Of a stretch of DNA of 64,000 nt, positions 1 to 9,397 are shown one piece after another. Each line of letters begins with the position of its first letter. The stretch's first letter is position 1. The position numbers and the translations under genes are program-made. Under the pieces are notes generated by a model. It saw nothing but the letters and a program-made list of their open reading frames with translations, had not been told where the DNA came from and did not search any database. Where the stretch lies: contig DATLOZ010000027.1 in the NCBI GenBank assembly GCA_035535995.1, positions 62,001 through 126,000 on the forward strand, in the 5' to 3' direction. Origin of the DNA: JANYCO01 sp035535995 (GTDB lineage Bacteria; Bacteroidota; Bacteroidia; Cytophagales; Cytophagaceae).

Positions 1-883
1 TTCCTTGCTTATACTGATCCGTAGGCGGCAGTGGTACTTGAGGGATTTTCATTTTTTCTAAAAAACGATTAGCCAGTTCCGGGCACAGACTTTTATCAGG
101 GGTATGTATGAAAAAATAAATTTCTTTCAATCCTTCTTCCATCCATTTTTTCAAAAGCACTGTCCACTCGTCTATCCTTAGAAAATCAGTAGGATGAAGA
201 TCATTGGCCACAAAACGAATAAATGCCGTGCGATTGGATAAGCGCATGTGCAGTACATCACGCCGGCCTGCTACGTCGGTGATCACGGTACTCATCAGGC
301 GGTCTTCGAGGTAATTGAAAATTTTGTCAAACTTAAGGCGATCGGTAAACCATGCCTCGTGGCGAAATTCAATGGCAAGCGGAAAATTATCGGGAATGCC
401 ATTGAGAAAATAGATCAATTGTTTGATCTTATCCGGACCAAAATAAGGAGGAAGCTGCAGGAAGCTTGTTCCTAGCTTGTTGCCGAGCGGGCGAACTGCT
501 TCAATAAAATGCATCATGCTGTCCGACATTTTTACAAGGTCTTTTGCATGACTGATTGTTTGAGGAATTTTTGGACAAAAACGAAAATGGTCCGGCACCG
601 ACTCGCGCCAGCGGAGTACGGTATCTTCGCTAGGTACCTGGTAGTGCGTAGCGTTTAGCTCGATAGTAGAAAATTTTTCTGCATAGTATTTCAGGTAATC
701 TTTTTCTTTCGCGCCTTTGGGATAAATCTTTCCTACCCAACCTTTCTCCGCCCAGATCGGGCAACCCACGTGGACAGCAGACTCTTCCGAAGGAAAACCC
801 GGAAGAATATTTACATTTCCCGCATGCTCTTTGGGAAGCGTAAATTCTACATGGTCAATATTGGGCAGTCGGCCGAAATCCAT
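1..883 (-). CDS. DUF72 family protein (partial, C-terminus outside window)
   Basis: A continuous reading frame enters from the left edge and starts at the ATG at 883-881. The protein opens MDFGRLPNIDHVEFTLP and contains GCPIWAEKGWVGKIYP, a segment with FSTIELNATHYQVPS, and LAIEFRHEAWF. These are the hallmarks of the DUF72 (YecE-like) TIM-barrel family. The biochemical function of that family is not established, and no partner is known. About 294 residues are visible and the C-terminal part is cut off by the window. The gene is followed upstream by a palindromic intergenic repeat and then the Y-family polymerase gene on the same strand, so the two could be co-oriented but separately transcribed. 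Confidence 0.85.
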   Translation of the reverse strand, partial: MDFGRLPNIDHVEFTLPKEHAGNVNILPGFPSEESAVHVGCPIWAEKGWVGKIYPKGAKEKDYLKYYAEKFSTIELNATHYQVPSEDTVLRWRESVPDHFRFCPKIPQTISHAKDLVKMSDSMMHFIEAVRPLGNKLGTSFLQLPPYFGPDKIKQLIYFLNGIPDNFPLAIEFRHEAWFTDRLKFDKIFNYLEDRLMSTVITDVAGRRDVLHMRLSNRTAFIRFVANDLHPTDFLRIDEWTVLLKKWMEEGLKEIYFFIHTPDKSLCPELANRFLEKMKIPQVPLPPTDQYKQG

Positions 884-887
884 CTTT

Positions 888-960
888 AGTTATGAATGTT
901 GAATTATGAGTTATGAATATTAATCAATTCAACATTCATAATTCATAACTCATAATTTTT
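888..960. repeat. Intergenic palindromic repeat, family A copy 1
   Basis: The left arm reads GTTATGAATGTTGAATTATG and the right arm contains TTCAACATTCATAATTC, forming an imperfect hairpin of about 70 bp. Related copies lie at 3703-3774 and 7019-7142. Each sits between genes and ends close to a stop codon, so they may double as terminators. Confidence 0.75.
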
Positions 961-982
961 ACAAATATACGAACATTCTAGT

Positions 983-2254
983 TCATTCCCCCTCATATAA
1001 ATCCTTCACCGAACCAAAGCCTATAGCGTCTTTCAGCACGGGACTATCTTCTACCTGCGCAGCTTTCATGATGCTGTCTTTGCCGTATTTTTCTTTTAAT
1101 AAATACATGGTTTTGCGAAGCGTATCTTTTTTCATACCATTATCAAAAAGACTGTACTGCACTGCTTCATCAGGAATAAAATCGCTGGTACCCACGCCCA
1201 GCGCGGTGATATTGGGATTGATGACAGGTTCGCAGTTATGAATTTTCTGATATTTCTCCATTTTATGACGCACGATGTTGAGTAGCTGGATGCCATCCTG
1301 CAAAGGTTCGTTGAGCGTTACCTTTTCGTTCCAGCGATTGCCGTTCAGATAAGAAGTGTATATAAAAATATGTTTCGCATGTACTCCTTGTTTCGTCATC
1401 CTGCTTTCGAGCTTCATACAGAGCGAGAGCAGCAGATCATGAATCGTCTCCATCGATTTGCGTTGCTCTTTGGAAATTTGTCGCATGGCTTGCATGCTTT
1501 TATAGTTGCTGTCGGCAAGATCTACTTCGGAAAAATTGAGACGATAATGCCAATGTAGTCCTACCACGCTTTCGCAGGCAGCACGTAGTTTTTCTGGCGT
1601 AGCGTAGCGAATGTCAAGCGGCGTAAGAATGCCGGCGCGTTCAAGACGTTGCGCCATTCCTTTGCCAATCCCTGGAAGACTTGTCAATCGTAGCTTCTGG
1701 AGTATGCTGTCGATGTTTTCAGGAGAAATGATCGTAAGACCATCGGGTTTCTGAATGTCGGAAGCAAGCTTGGCAAGGAAAGCATTGGGCGCTATGCCGA
1801 TGGAACATTTCAGCCAGTCACCGGCTTCTTTGGTAATATCTTGTTTGATCTTTTTAGCTACCGTAGTGAGATCCTTATGTACAAGTTTGTAATCGCGAAA
1901 GTTGATTACCGCTTCGTCGATACTTTTGGGGATCACATCGTCCGAATATTTTCGTAGAATAGCAATGATCTTTTTATGAAAATCGCGGTACCGGTCAGGA
2001 TGCGTTTCGAGCGGTACAAGCTCGGGACAAAGCTGAATGGCTTCGTCCAGTCGCATACCTGTTTTGACACCTCTGCGTTTTGCTTCGATGGAAGGAGCGA
2101 TCACACATCCGAATTTCCCTGTATATACGCAGACCGCTACAGGCCTGCCTCGTAGCCAATAGTTGACCTGCTGCTCGCAGCTTGCAAAAAAACTGTTCAT
2201 GTCGACAAACATGACGTTCAATTCAGTATTGGCCTTGATTGTATTTTGATTCAT
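983..2254 (-). CDS. Y-family DNA polymerase (DinB/UmuC-like)
   Basis: The 423-residue protein is a translesion DNA polymerase. The palm motif FVDMNSFFAS puts a metal-binding Asp at residue 18, and SIDEA at 111-115 supplies the catalytic Asp-Glu pair. A helix-hairpin-helix segment (LTSLPGIGKGMAQRLERAG) lies near residue 195, followed by the little-finger domain. QYSLF near the C-terminus matches the beta-clamp binding consensus, as expected for a polymerase recruited to the replication clamp. It is longer than E. coli DinB (351 aa) and closer to UmuC in length; the sequence alone does not decide between Pol IV and Pol V type. No umuD-like gene is adjacent. Regulation by LexA cannot be judged here. 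Confidence 0.9.
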   Translation of the reverse strand: MNQNTIKANTELNVMFVDMNSFFASCEQQVNYWLRGRPVAVCVYTGKFGCVIAPSIEAKRRGVKTGMRLDEAIQLCPELVPLETHPDRYRDFHKKIIAILRKYSDDVIPKSIDEAVINFRDYKLVHKDLTTVAKKIKQDITKEAGDWLKCSIGIAPNAFLAKLASDIQKPDGLTIISPENIDSILQKLRLTSLPGIGKGMAQRLERAGILTPLDIRYATPEKLRAACESVVGLHWHYRLNFSEVDLADSNYKSMQAMRQISKEQRKSMETIHDLLLSLCMKLESRMTKQGVHAKHIFIYTSYLNGNRWNEKVTLNEPLQDGIQLLNIVRHKMEKYQKIHNCEPVINPNITALGVGTSDFIPDEAVQYSLFDNGMKKDTLRKTMYLLKEKYGKDSIMKAAQVEDSPVLKDAIGFGSVKDLYEGE

Positions 2255-2529
2255 AGGATTCGGAATTTTTCAACAGAAGAGTTTCTATGGAAGAGACTTG
2301 ACTGATTTAAGATACTAATTAATTTGATATTAAACTAAATAAATTAGTAAATAAAAAATATTAATTTAAAGATCAGCCGATTGTGAAATTTTCAATGCTC
2401 TACTTCAACGCTAAATTTTGAATCTCCTTAAAATTATTAAGATTGGAAAAGAAAGTAGATTGTTCTTGCGTTACTAAAGATGGATAGAATAATGGTTAAA
2501 TTTACCGAAATAAAATACCAGATGATTTC

Positions 2530-3699
2530 ATGAAGCATCTTTATGCTTTTCTTTTTCTTTTGTTTTTCTGCGCATACCTAACAAAGGCGCAGGATCCCAG
2601 TTTGAATCTTGTGCGGAACGGTGATTTTGAAGATGGGAATATTGGTTTTACAAGCGATTACCAATATAATTTCAGAAGCAATCAACCAGGAGAATATTCC
2701 ATCACAGATTTTGCGCCTGCACTCAACACCGATTTTCGCCAACCCATCGGAGGCGACCATACGCTTGGCAATGGTTATTATCTTGTGCTGAATTCAGATG
2801 GAGAATATGGCAAAAAAGTATGGCGTACCGAAGTAAGAGTAGTGCCAAATTCGGTGTATAGATTTTCTGTTCACTATTGCAATTTATACAAAGACCAACC
2901 AGTGAAAACCGGGTTTGCTTTTGAAGACGGAGACGTAAAAGGAAACGATCCCGGGATTCGGTTTATAGTAGAAGGAAAACAAACAGGAGAGATCGACCGC
3001 GATTTTTATCACCTTTATCGCTGGATCAACGCTACAGCCACCTGGTACTCAGGTACACACAATGGCCCTGTTACGATCAGTATTGAAAATCCAAATTCTT
3101 CTGTTAACGGAAATGATCTTGCCATTGATGATATAGAATTTTCTTTTGTACAGACCATGCCGGAAGGCTATGTCCCTCCTGAGCTCCGCACAATCATGTC
3201 GGCAGAGTACCGGGAGATGATGGCAAAAAATTATAAGCCAAGCAGAAGCGTGATCAGTTTTGCTGATATTCAAAAAGGAGATGAATTATCCCCCGGCATC
3301 TACACGCTTAAGTATCGCTCGCACGATGTAGCACAGGATTCTCTGCTGAGCACTAAAGGGTCAAAATTTCAGCTACACAATCTTTCGTTCGACCAATCGA
3401 ATGCAGAAATTACTGAATCAGGAAAAGCTGAACTTGACCGGCTGGCGGATTGGTTGCTGAAAGAAGAAAACATTCGCATCCGGGTAGAAGGACATACGGA
3501 TAATATAGGAAGCCCTGAGCTAAACCTAAAACTTTCTCAACAGCGCGTGATCAATGTAAAAGCTTATCTCATGAGTAAAGGCGTAGCAGAAGAACGGATC
3601 GAAACCATCGGCTACGGCGGTACACTTCCAATTGCCGACAACTCCAAAGAAAGTACAAGAAAATTAAATAGAAGAGTGGAGTTCGAGATTATTGAATAA
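2530..3699 (+). CDS. OmpA-family outer-membrane protein with N-terminal sugar-binding-like domain
   Basis: The 389-residue protein has a signal peptide (residues 1-20, ending near TKAQ). An N-terminal region begins NLVRNGDFEDGNIGF, a pattern typical of galactose-binding-like jelly-roll domains. The C-terminal 110 residues form an OmpA/MotB peptidoglycan-binding domain with VEGHTDNIGSPELN and LSQQRVINVKAYL. The expected role is anchoring the outer membrane or a surface structure to peptidoglycan. The gene stands alone, with a family A palindrome directly after its stop codon that probably ends transcription from both sides. Confidence 0.85.
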   Translation: MKHLYAFLFLLFFCAYLTKAQDPSLNLVRNGDFEDGNIGFTSDYQYNFRSNQPGEYSITDFAPALNTDFRQPIGGDHTLGNGYYLVLNSDGEYGKKVWRTEVRVVPNSVYRFSVHYCNLYKDQPVKTGFAFEDGDVKGNDPGIRFIVEGKQTGEIDRDFYHLYRWINATATWYSGTHNGPVTISIENPNSSVNGNDLAIDDIEFSFVQTMPEGYVPPELRTIMSAEYREMMAKNYKPSRSVISFADIQKGDELSPGIYTLKYRSHDVAQDSLLSTKGSKFQLHNLSFDQSNAEITESGKAELDRLADWLLKEENIRIRVEGHTDNIGSPELNLKLSQQRVINVKAYLMSKGVAEERIETIGYGGTLPIADNSKESTRKLNRRVEFEIIE

Positions 3700-3702
3700 G
3701 TT

Positions 3703-3774
3703 TTGAATTATGAGTTATGAATGTTGAGTTGATACTTTCCTTTCATAACTCATAATTCAACATTCATAATTTTT
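3703..3774. repeat. Intergenic palindromic repeat, family A copy 2 (between convergent genes)
   Basis: TTTGAATTATGAGTTATGAA on the left pairs with TTCATAACTCATAATTCAA on the right. It lies exactly between the convergent OmpA-like and DUF4296 genes, which fits a bidirectional terminator role. Confidence 0.75.
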
Positions 3775-4123
3775 ACAGTCTCTTCTGCTCTTCCCTTAAG
3801 CTCAGGCTGTCCACGACCCTTTCGTAGATCTTATCCATTATGATAGGACGGGCACTATAGTATTTGAAGCTTTTCCAATAGGTACTGTCGGTAATTTGAT
3901 GTTTTTTGAAAAGATCTTTTTCGTAAAGGGAATATAAAAACACGGCGCTGTCGTGCGGAAGATGTTTTTGTGTGAAGCTGCTTTCCAACAACTGAACATC
4001 GATCATCACTTGTACCATTTTATCTTCCGGCAAAACATCGGAAGGAATTTTTTCTTCTATCTTCGTTGCCTGACAAGCAAATAATAAAAAGGGTAGGAGA
4101 GGAATAAATAAATATTTCTTCAT
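3773..4123 (-). CDS. DUF4296 lipoprotein
   Basis: This 116-residue protein starts MKKYLFIPLLPFLLFACQ, a lipoprotein signal with a lipobox (LFAC), so the mature protein should begin at Cys17. The following VLPEDKMVQVMIDVQLLESSF matches the DUF4296 family of Bacteroidota, usually 110-150 aa. The function is unknown; it is probably anchored in the inner or outer membrane facing the periplasm. It is transcribed divergently from bshB1, with 56 bp between the start codons, so the promoters of the two genes must overlap. Confidence 0.75.
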   Translation of the reverse strand: MKKYLFIPLLPFLLFACQATKIEEKIPSDVLPEDKMVQVMIDVQLLESSFTQKHLPHDSAVFLYSLYEKDLFKKHQITDSTYWKSFKYYSARPIIMDKIYERVVDSLSLREEQKRL

Positions 4124-4179
4124 GTCTGAAAATTACCCAATTTGTACTAATTTTAAAATGAGTCAGAAAAAGAAATAAG

Positions 4180-4881
4180 ATGAAGCTCGATATTTTAGTA
4201 TTAGCGGCCCATCCGGATGATGCAGAGCTCGGATGCTCAGGCACTATCCGGGCACACGTGGAGATGGGGAAAAAAGTAGGGATCGTAGATCTTACAAGAG
4301 GAGAGTTGGGCACACGAGGCACCCCTGAGATCCGTGCACAAGAAGCCGCAATAGGCGCACAGGTATTGGGCGTTGAGACACGCGACAATCTCTGTTTGCC
4401 GGATGGCTTTTTTCAGAACGATGAAAAAAGTTTGATGGAGATCATCAAAGTGATCCGCAAATACCAACCGGAAATTGTGCTGGCAAATGCTGTATACGAT
4501 CGTCATCCCGATCATACCATGGGCGGCGCAGTAGCTACCAGGGCTTGTTTCCTGGCGGGTTTGAGAAAAATAGAGACCGGCCAGCCAGCCTGGCGGCCGA
4601 AGAATGTTTATCATTATATCCAAGACCGAATGCTCACACCTGATTTTGTTTTTGATATCACACCTTACTGGGAGAAAAAAATAGAATCGATCAAAGCTTA
4701 TAAAACTCAGTTCTTCGATCCTGAAAGTAAAGAACCTGTCACCTATATCTCCACTCCGGAATTTTTAAAATACGTAGAAGCCCGGGCCCTTGAATTTGGC
4801 CACGCCATTGGAGTGAAGTATGGCGAAGGATTTACAAAAGAGAAACAACTGGGGGTGACGGATCTTTTTGATTTGTTATAA
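4180..4881 (+). CDS. bshB1: Bacillithiol biosynthesis deacetylase BshB1
   Basis: The 233-residue protein belongs to the LmbE/PIG-L zinc deacetylases. The motif AAHPDDAELG (residues 9-18) carries the zinc ligands, and DRHPDHT supplies the third histidine. BshB1 removes the acetyl group from GlcNAc-malate, the second step of bacillithiol synthesis in the cytoplasm. The length and the LTRGELGTRGTPEIRAQEA segment fit BshB1 rather than other LmbE relatives. No bshA or bshC is adjacent, as is common in Bacteroidota, where the pathway genes are scattered. Confidence 0.92.
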   Translation: MKLDILVLAAHPDDAELGCSGTIRAHVEMGKKVGIVDLTRGELGTRGTPEIRAQEAAIGAQVLGVETRDNLCLPDGFFQNDEKSLMEIIKVIRKYQPEIVLANAVYDRHPDHTMGGAVATRACFLAGLRKIETGQPAWRPKNVYHYIQDRMLTPDFVFDITPYWEKKIESIKAYKTQFFDPESKEPVTYISTPEFLKYVEARALEFGHAIGVKYGEGFTKEKQLGVTDLFDLL

Positions 4882-4944
4882 GCAGCAGGTCAGCAAGAGC
4901 AACAGTATACAGAATTCTTACTCAATACTCTTGCTGACCTACTA

Positions 4945-7017
4945 TTAATACCCTCCACGATACTTCCGCATAAACCACTCCACAGACGCCAGCGCCAGGA
5001 AGAAGAAAAATAACCAGGGAATGCTTACCAATTCTACCAATTCTTCGTTTGTATGCAAAATACTTTTTGGCTTGCTGTTTATAATAGCTTCTGCAAGCGG
5101 AGCGATATTATTTTCTTTTACAAATATTCCTTTGTTCTTAGAAGAAAGCCGTCGCAGCAATTCATGATCAGCTGTGGTGTTCAGCGCTTCCAGCATGAGC
5201 TCGCGGATAGTGAAACGGCCTTCTGATCTTTCTGTCTTTCCTCCCAATTCGCTAGAAGCAGTGTATTTGTACACGCCTTGCGAAAGGCCTTTTACTTCGA
5301 ATCGGGAATTACTTTCTCCATTCGCATAAGAGTAAGAAGTAGTTTTTCCCGATTCATCGGTGATCTTCAGATCAATTTTTTGTCCGTATACTTTCTCAAA
5401 AAGGTCGTTGTAGATCTCTGTTTCAAAATAGATCGGGTCGGTGATCAGGAATTCAGAAGAGACAGGATACACGCGGAATTTTCGTTTGTCTTCTTTGGCC
5501 GACAAATATTGAATAAGGTTGCCAATGAACTTGTCGAACACTTTATTGTCTTTTGTTTCCAGGTATTCGTATTGGCGCCATTCCCACAGACCTTCTCCGG
5601 TAATTACCGCTTGCTTCCGGTCGGCAGAAGCGATGATCAAGGGACGCGAGCTGATCGTATTCCCGATCTTCTGATGCATCAGTATATCGGCATTTTCTTT
5701 GAGCGTATAATCGCCATAAGGCACGGTGAGCGGCGGATAGGTGTTGATCACCGATTGGTCTTCTGTTTCGGTAATGAAGCGGTCGAAATTATTGTTGTAA
5801 GCAGGAGTGACCAGATCTTTCTGTCCCTGACGGGAATTGATGTTGACCACTTTGTTGACGTTGTTAAACTGCACCAGGTTGGTTTGATTGCCGATTACAA
5901 AAAGTATAGAAACATTTTCCTGAATGCATTTATCCAAAATATTTTTCGCTGTACTGATATAGTCGGGCAACTGATGGAAGATCACCAGATCATATTTGTC
6001 CTGCTTGAATTCAGTAATGCCAGGAATATACAAACGGAATTCATAATTTTCCTTTTTCTCCACCGCTGCCCGGATCGCTTTGATATCAGGGTGTGGAGAG
6101 GCTGCTACCAATAATATTTTTTCTTTGTTTTCAATAATGTCAATATACACATGGGATACATTATTACGCAGCGTAAATTCTCCCTTCAAAGCTTTTACTT
6201 CCACCGTATAATGCTGCATACCTGTTTCGGTAGAAGAAGTGTAAAATTCTACTTTATGAATATCCTGATCTGAAGTGAAGCGAATGGTTTTACTATCGAG
6301 CACTTTGTCACCTTGCTTCAATACTACTTGCGTAGACTGTCCGCCAAAGCCTTGGTTGTGGATCTCGGCGATGATTGGAAACGAATTATTTTTGTAAGAA
6401 AGTTTATTGTAGGAAACAGATCTCAGATTCACATCTGTCTTAGGAATCGTATCGCCAAGTCCGATCGTGTAGACGGGAAAAGTATAGGGATGATAAGTAG
6501 GAGAAGCCCCCTGGTTGTAGATCCCGTCAGACACAAGTACTACGCCGGCCAGGTTCCTGTTTTCATAATTAGATTGAATATCGTTGAGCAAATTGCTCAG
6601 GTTGGTAGAAGAATGATTGAAAGAAATAGTATTCAATCCTTCAGTGGGGAGAGCGCTATTCAATGTCTGCAGCGATACTTCGATCGAAGCGTCGTTAAGC
6701 TTTTCCTGCAGAGAAAAAAGATTTTGTTTTAATGCTTTGATCTTTGTTGAATCTTCAGCAAGACTGATGGATTGAGAATTGTCTATCGCTAATACGATCG
6801 TAGGTTTTTCGGTATGATTCTTAAAATATTTGATCAGCGGCCCCAGCAGTAAGAATGCCAGCAAGCTCACCAGCAGGAAACGCAAACCCGCCAAAAAATA
6901 ATTGATATTTTTACTCCATGGAGATTTTTTCTGATACAGCAACCATGCATAGCCTAAGCCAGCCAGCAGGCAGAAAACAACAAACCAGGGAGAGTATTGC
7001 GTTAGTATTTTATACAT
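4945..7017 (-). CDS. Large vWA-domain membrane protein
   Basis: The 690-residue protein has two predicted membrane helices at the N-terminus (about residues 10-30 and 40-62). A von Willebrand A domain follows, whose MIDAS motif is in VLAIDNSQSIS. A long beta-rich region comes next, and a last membrane helix lies near the C-terminus (ELVSIPWLFFFFLALASVEW). The topology places most of the protein in the periplasm. It resembles the BatA/BatB-type vWA proteins and the larger uncharacterised vWA family common in Bacteroidota. No substrate is known. The gene is monocistronic and is flanked by family A palindrome copy 3. Confidence 0.75.
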   Translation of the reverse strand: MYKILTQYSPWFVVFCLLAGLGYAWLLYQKKSPWSKNINYFLAGLRFLLVSLLAFLLLGPLIKYFKNHTEKPTIVLAIDNSQSISLAEDSTKIKALKQNLFSLQEKLNDASIEVSLQTLNSALPTEGLNTISFNHSSTNLSNLLNDIQSNYENRNLAGVVLVSDGIYNQGASPTYHPYTFPVYTIGLGDTIPKTDVNLRSVSYNKLSYKNNSFPIIAEIHNQGFGGQSTQVVLKQGDKVLDSKTIRFTSDQDIHKVEFYTSSTETGMQHYTVEVKALKGEFTLRNNVSHVYIDIIENKEKILLVAASPHPDIKAIRAAVEKKENYEFRLYIPGITEFKQDKYDLVIFHQLPDYISTAKNILDKCIQENVSILFVIGNQTNLVQFNNVNKVVNINSRQGQKDLVTPAYNNNFDRFITETEDQSVINTYPPLTVPYGDYTLKENADILMHQKIGNTISSRPLIIASADRKQAVITGEGLWEWRQYEYLETKDNKVFDKFIGNLIQYLSAKEDKRKFRVYPVSSEFLITDPIYFETEIYNDLFEKVYGQKIDLKITDESGKTTSYSYANGESNSRFEVKGLSQGVYKYTASSELGGKTERSEGRFTIRELMLEALNTTADHELLRRLSSKNKGIFVKENNIAPLAEAIINSKPKSILHTNEELVELVSIPWLFFFFLALASVEWFMRKYRGGY

Positions 7018-7018
7018 A

Positions 7019-7142
7019 AAAAGTTATGAATGTTGAGTTATGAGTTATGAATGAAAGTTATTGGTGACTTGTTATTCGTTACTAGCAACTAGTAACAAAC
7101 AATCAATACTTTTTAACTCATAATTCATAACTCATAATTTAA
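7019..7142. repeat. Intergenic palindromic repeat, family A copy 3 (interrupted)
   Basis: The arms GTTATGAATGTTGAGTTATG and CTCATAATTCATAACTCATA are separated by about 70 bp that contain a second inverted repeat, GTTACTAGCAACTAGTAAC-like. It is a longer variant of the elements at 888 and 3703. Confidence 0.7.
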
Positions 7143-7144
7143 AA

Positions 7145-7891
7145 CTAGGTCAGCATTCCACCGCACACCTGTAGCACTTGTCCGGAGATGTAGGTAGACA
7201 TATCAGAAGCAAGGAATACTACGGCATCTGCTACTTCTTCGGCTTTGCCGGCTCTTCTGAGCGGAATACCTTTTTCCCATTCTTCTTTTACTTTAGGATC
7301 CAGCACGCCGGTCATTTCGGTTTCGATGAAACCAGGAGCGATCGCATTGCAACGGATATTTCTGGAGCCAAGCTCTTGCGCTACCGATTTGGTGAAACCG
7401 ATCATACCTGCTTTAGAAGCCGCGTAGTTGGCCTGACCTGCGTTTCCGCTTACACCTACCACAGATGTAATGTTGATGATAGAGCCTTTTTTCTCTTTCA
7501 TCAAAGGTTTTACGGCAGCTTTCGTAAGATTGAAAACAGATTTCAGGTTTACGCGGATCACCTCGTCCCACTGCTCTTCGCTCATTCTCATAAGTAGTCC
7601 GTCTTTGGTGATCCCGGCATTGTTTACCAACGCATCGATCTTTCCGAATTCGGTCACTACAGTATTAATAAGCTCTTCGGCAGCAGCATATTCAGAAGCA
7701 TCCGAACGGTAACCTTTTGCTTTGATACCAAAGGTCTGCAACTCGTTTTCGAGCGCTTGTCCTTTTTCGACGCTAGACAAATAAGTAAAGGCTACGTTCG
7801 CGCCTTCCTGTGCACATCTGATCGCAATGGCACGACCGATGCCTTTGGAAGCACCTGTTACCAGTACATTTTTTCCTTTTAACAAAGTCAT
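7145..7891 (-). CDS. fabG: 3-oxoacyl-[acyl-carrier-protein] reductase FabG
   Basis: A 248-residue short-chain dehydrogenase. The NADPH site is GASKGIG (13-19), NNAG follows near residue 87, and the catalytic Ser and YxxxK lie in the NITSVVGVSG and YAASKAG segments. It reduces 3-oxoacyl-ACP to 3-hydroxyacyl-ACP in the fatty-acid elongation cycle. Length and motifs (GITKDGLLMRM, CNAIAPGFIETEMT) match FabG more closely than other SDRs. No other fab genes are adjacent. Confidence 0.92.
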   Translation of the reverse strand: MTLLKGKNVLVTGASKGIGRAIAIRCAQEGANVAFTYLSSVEKGQALENELQTFGIKAKGYRSDASEYAAAEELINTVVTEFGKIDALVNNAGITKDGLLMRMSEEQWDEVIRVNLKSVFNLTKAAVKPLMKEKKGSIINITSVVGVSGNAGQANYAASKAGMIGFTKSVAQELGSRNIRCNAIAPGFIETEMTGVLDPKVKEEWEKGIPLRRAGKAEEVADAVVFLASDMSTYISGQVLQVCGGMLT

Positions 7892-7970
7892 AATAAGTTA
7901 ACTGTTTTTAGTATTTAAAATTTCAAGCCTGTAAAGATATAAAGAATCTCTATTTATGCTTTAGACTAGG

Positions 7971-8052
7971 GATGCAAGATACCAGATACGGGATACCATA
8001 TGAAAATAAAAACGGACTGCTAAGGTGCAGCTATAATTATCCGGCATCTTAG
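7971..8052. repeat. Intergenic repeat, family B copy 1
   Basis: GATGCAAGATACCAGATACG on the left and ATCCGGCATCTTAG on the right form an imperfect inverted repeat. Relatives at 11341-11411 and 59155-59249 share the GATACCAGATACCGG-like arm. The remainder of the intergenic stretch between fabG and the next gene is AT-rich without a gene. Confidence 0.65.
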
Positions 8053-8187
8053 AGGCGGTATTTTGCAGCCAAAATTGATTGATACACAGTATATTGATTA
8101 ATATTTTAGATTAACCTAAAAATATATTTAGTTATTATTAAATAATATTTATAGTATTGTAAAAATATTATTTAGAAAAATAAAATC

Positions 8188-9126
8188 ATGAAACGCTTAA
8201 CCATACTTACCGCCGCCATTTTCCTTTTCAATGTTTCGTTCGCTATAGCACAACAGACGCTGACAGATACTTCGCTTGTTCTACCAAAAGAATTAGCACA
8301 AAAAATAGAGGAGCATTATGAAAATAGAAAAGATTTGAAAAATGATCTCGTACCCGATTATTCCAAAGATTGGATGGTGACTGATCGTCCGCATATCGCC
8401 GAAACGCCTTTCCTGATTCCTAAAAGCACCATTCAGATTGAAACAGGATTTCAATACCAACAAACCAAACCTGCGGCCTTGCGCACCACCGACATCACTT
8501 ACAACACTACCTTAGTGCGACTAGGCTTTAGCAGGAGAGTAGAAGGCCGATTGGAAATGGAATATGCAGGTTACAAAACAGTAAGACGCAGCAACGACAG
8601 TACAATCGCCAAAGCCCAAGGTTTATCAGGGTTAAGCGTGGGTTCAAAAGTTTTTCTCTTTGATGGACATGGGGTAATACCTAAAACGACTTTGTTGTAC
8701 GGAGTTTCTCTTCCGTTTATAGGAGACAAAAATTTCAGACCTTCTTACACCGCTTCGGAAATAAAATTTTTGTTTCTAAATCATATCACACATTTCTACG
8801 AATTTGAATACAACCTCGGATTCCAGTGGGATGGCAATACTAAAAACGCGGCGTATGCCTACGCGCTCAATAATGAATTTGAGATCAGCCGCAAGCTTCA
8901 TTTTTTTGCCGAAGTGTATGGATTTTTTTATGAAGATAGCGATGCGGATGATCGCTTCAGTGGCTCGTTCATCAACGATCACCGTGCCAACGGAGGGATC
9001 TGGTATCTGTTTAACAAAGATTTTCAGTTTGACCTTAGCGGTGGAGTAGGACTGAGTAAAGTTTCTCCAGGTTATTATGTAGCGGTTGGATTGTCAAACA
9101 GGATCTCATTGAAAAAACGTGCGTAA
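8188..9126 (+). CDS. Transporter-like outer-membrane beta-barrel protein (phenol-degradation MetA-like)
   Basis: The 312-residue protein has a signal peptide (1-21, ending AIAQ). DRPHIAETPFLIPKSTIQIE is followed by alternating beta strands to the C-terminus. This matches the Phenol_MetA_deg-like transporter family of outer-membrane barrels. Substrate specificity cannot be read from the sequence. The gene stands alone and is followed by a strong terminator at 9161-9200. Confidence 0.6.
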   Translation: MKRLTILTAAIFLFNVSFAIAQQTLTDTSLVLPKELAQKIEEHYENRKDLKNDLVPDYSKDWMVTDRPHIAETPFLIPKSTIQIETGFQYQQTKPAALRTTDITYNTTLVRLGFSRRVEGRLEMEYAGYKTVRRSNDSTIAKAQGLSGLSVGSKVFLFDGHGVIPKTTLLYGVSLPFIGDKNFRPSYTASEIKFLFLNHITHFYEFEYNLGFQWDGNTKNAAYAYALNNEFEISRKLHFFAEVYGFFYEDSDADDRFSGSFINDHRANGGIWYLFNKDFQFDLSGGVGLSKVSPGYYVAVGLSNRISLKKRA

Positions 9127-9160
9127 ACGTTGAAGGGTTAAAATAATGTTCAAAGTTTGA

Positions 9161-9200
9161 AATACATGTGGCCTGTTAGAAGACAGGCCACATGTATTTT
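9161..9200 (+). terminator. Rho-independent terminator
   Basis: AATACATGTGGCCTGT and its exact complement ACAGGCCACATGTATT flank a 6-nt loop and lead into TTT. It lies 35 bp after the barrel gene. Confidence 0.9.
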
Positions 9201-9397
9201 ATCAGAAACAAGCCACCGACGAGATTAACAATGTTAAGGAACGAATATCAAACTTATTTTGAACTTCTAGCTTTTCTCCACAGGCATTAAAATCTCCAAA
9301 AAAAGTTCTTTACATTTTTGAATTACTGAAAGTTATGCGTACTTATGTGTTATGACTTATAATTTATAGGAAATAATATTTTTATAAATAAGGTATT

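Noticed and set aside
5278..6114. 278-codon plus-strand frame within the vWA gene
   Set aside because: Antisense to a clear vWA membrane protein; no family features.
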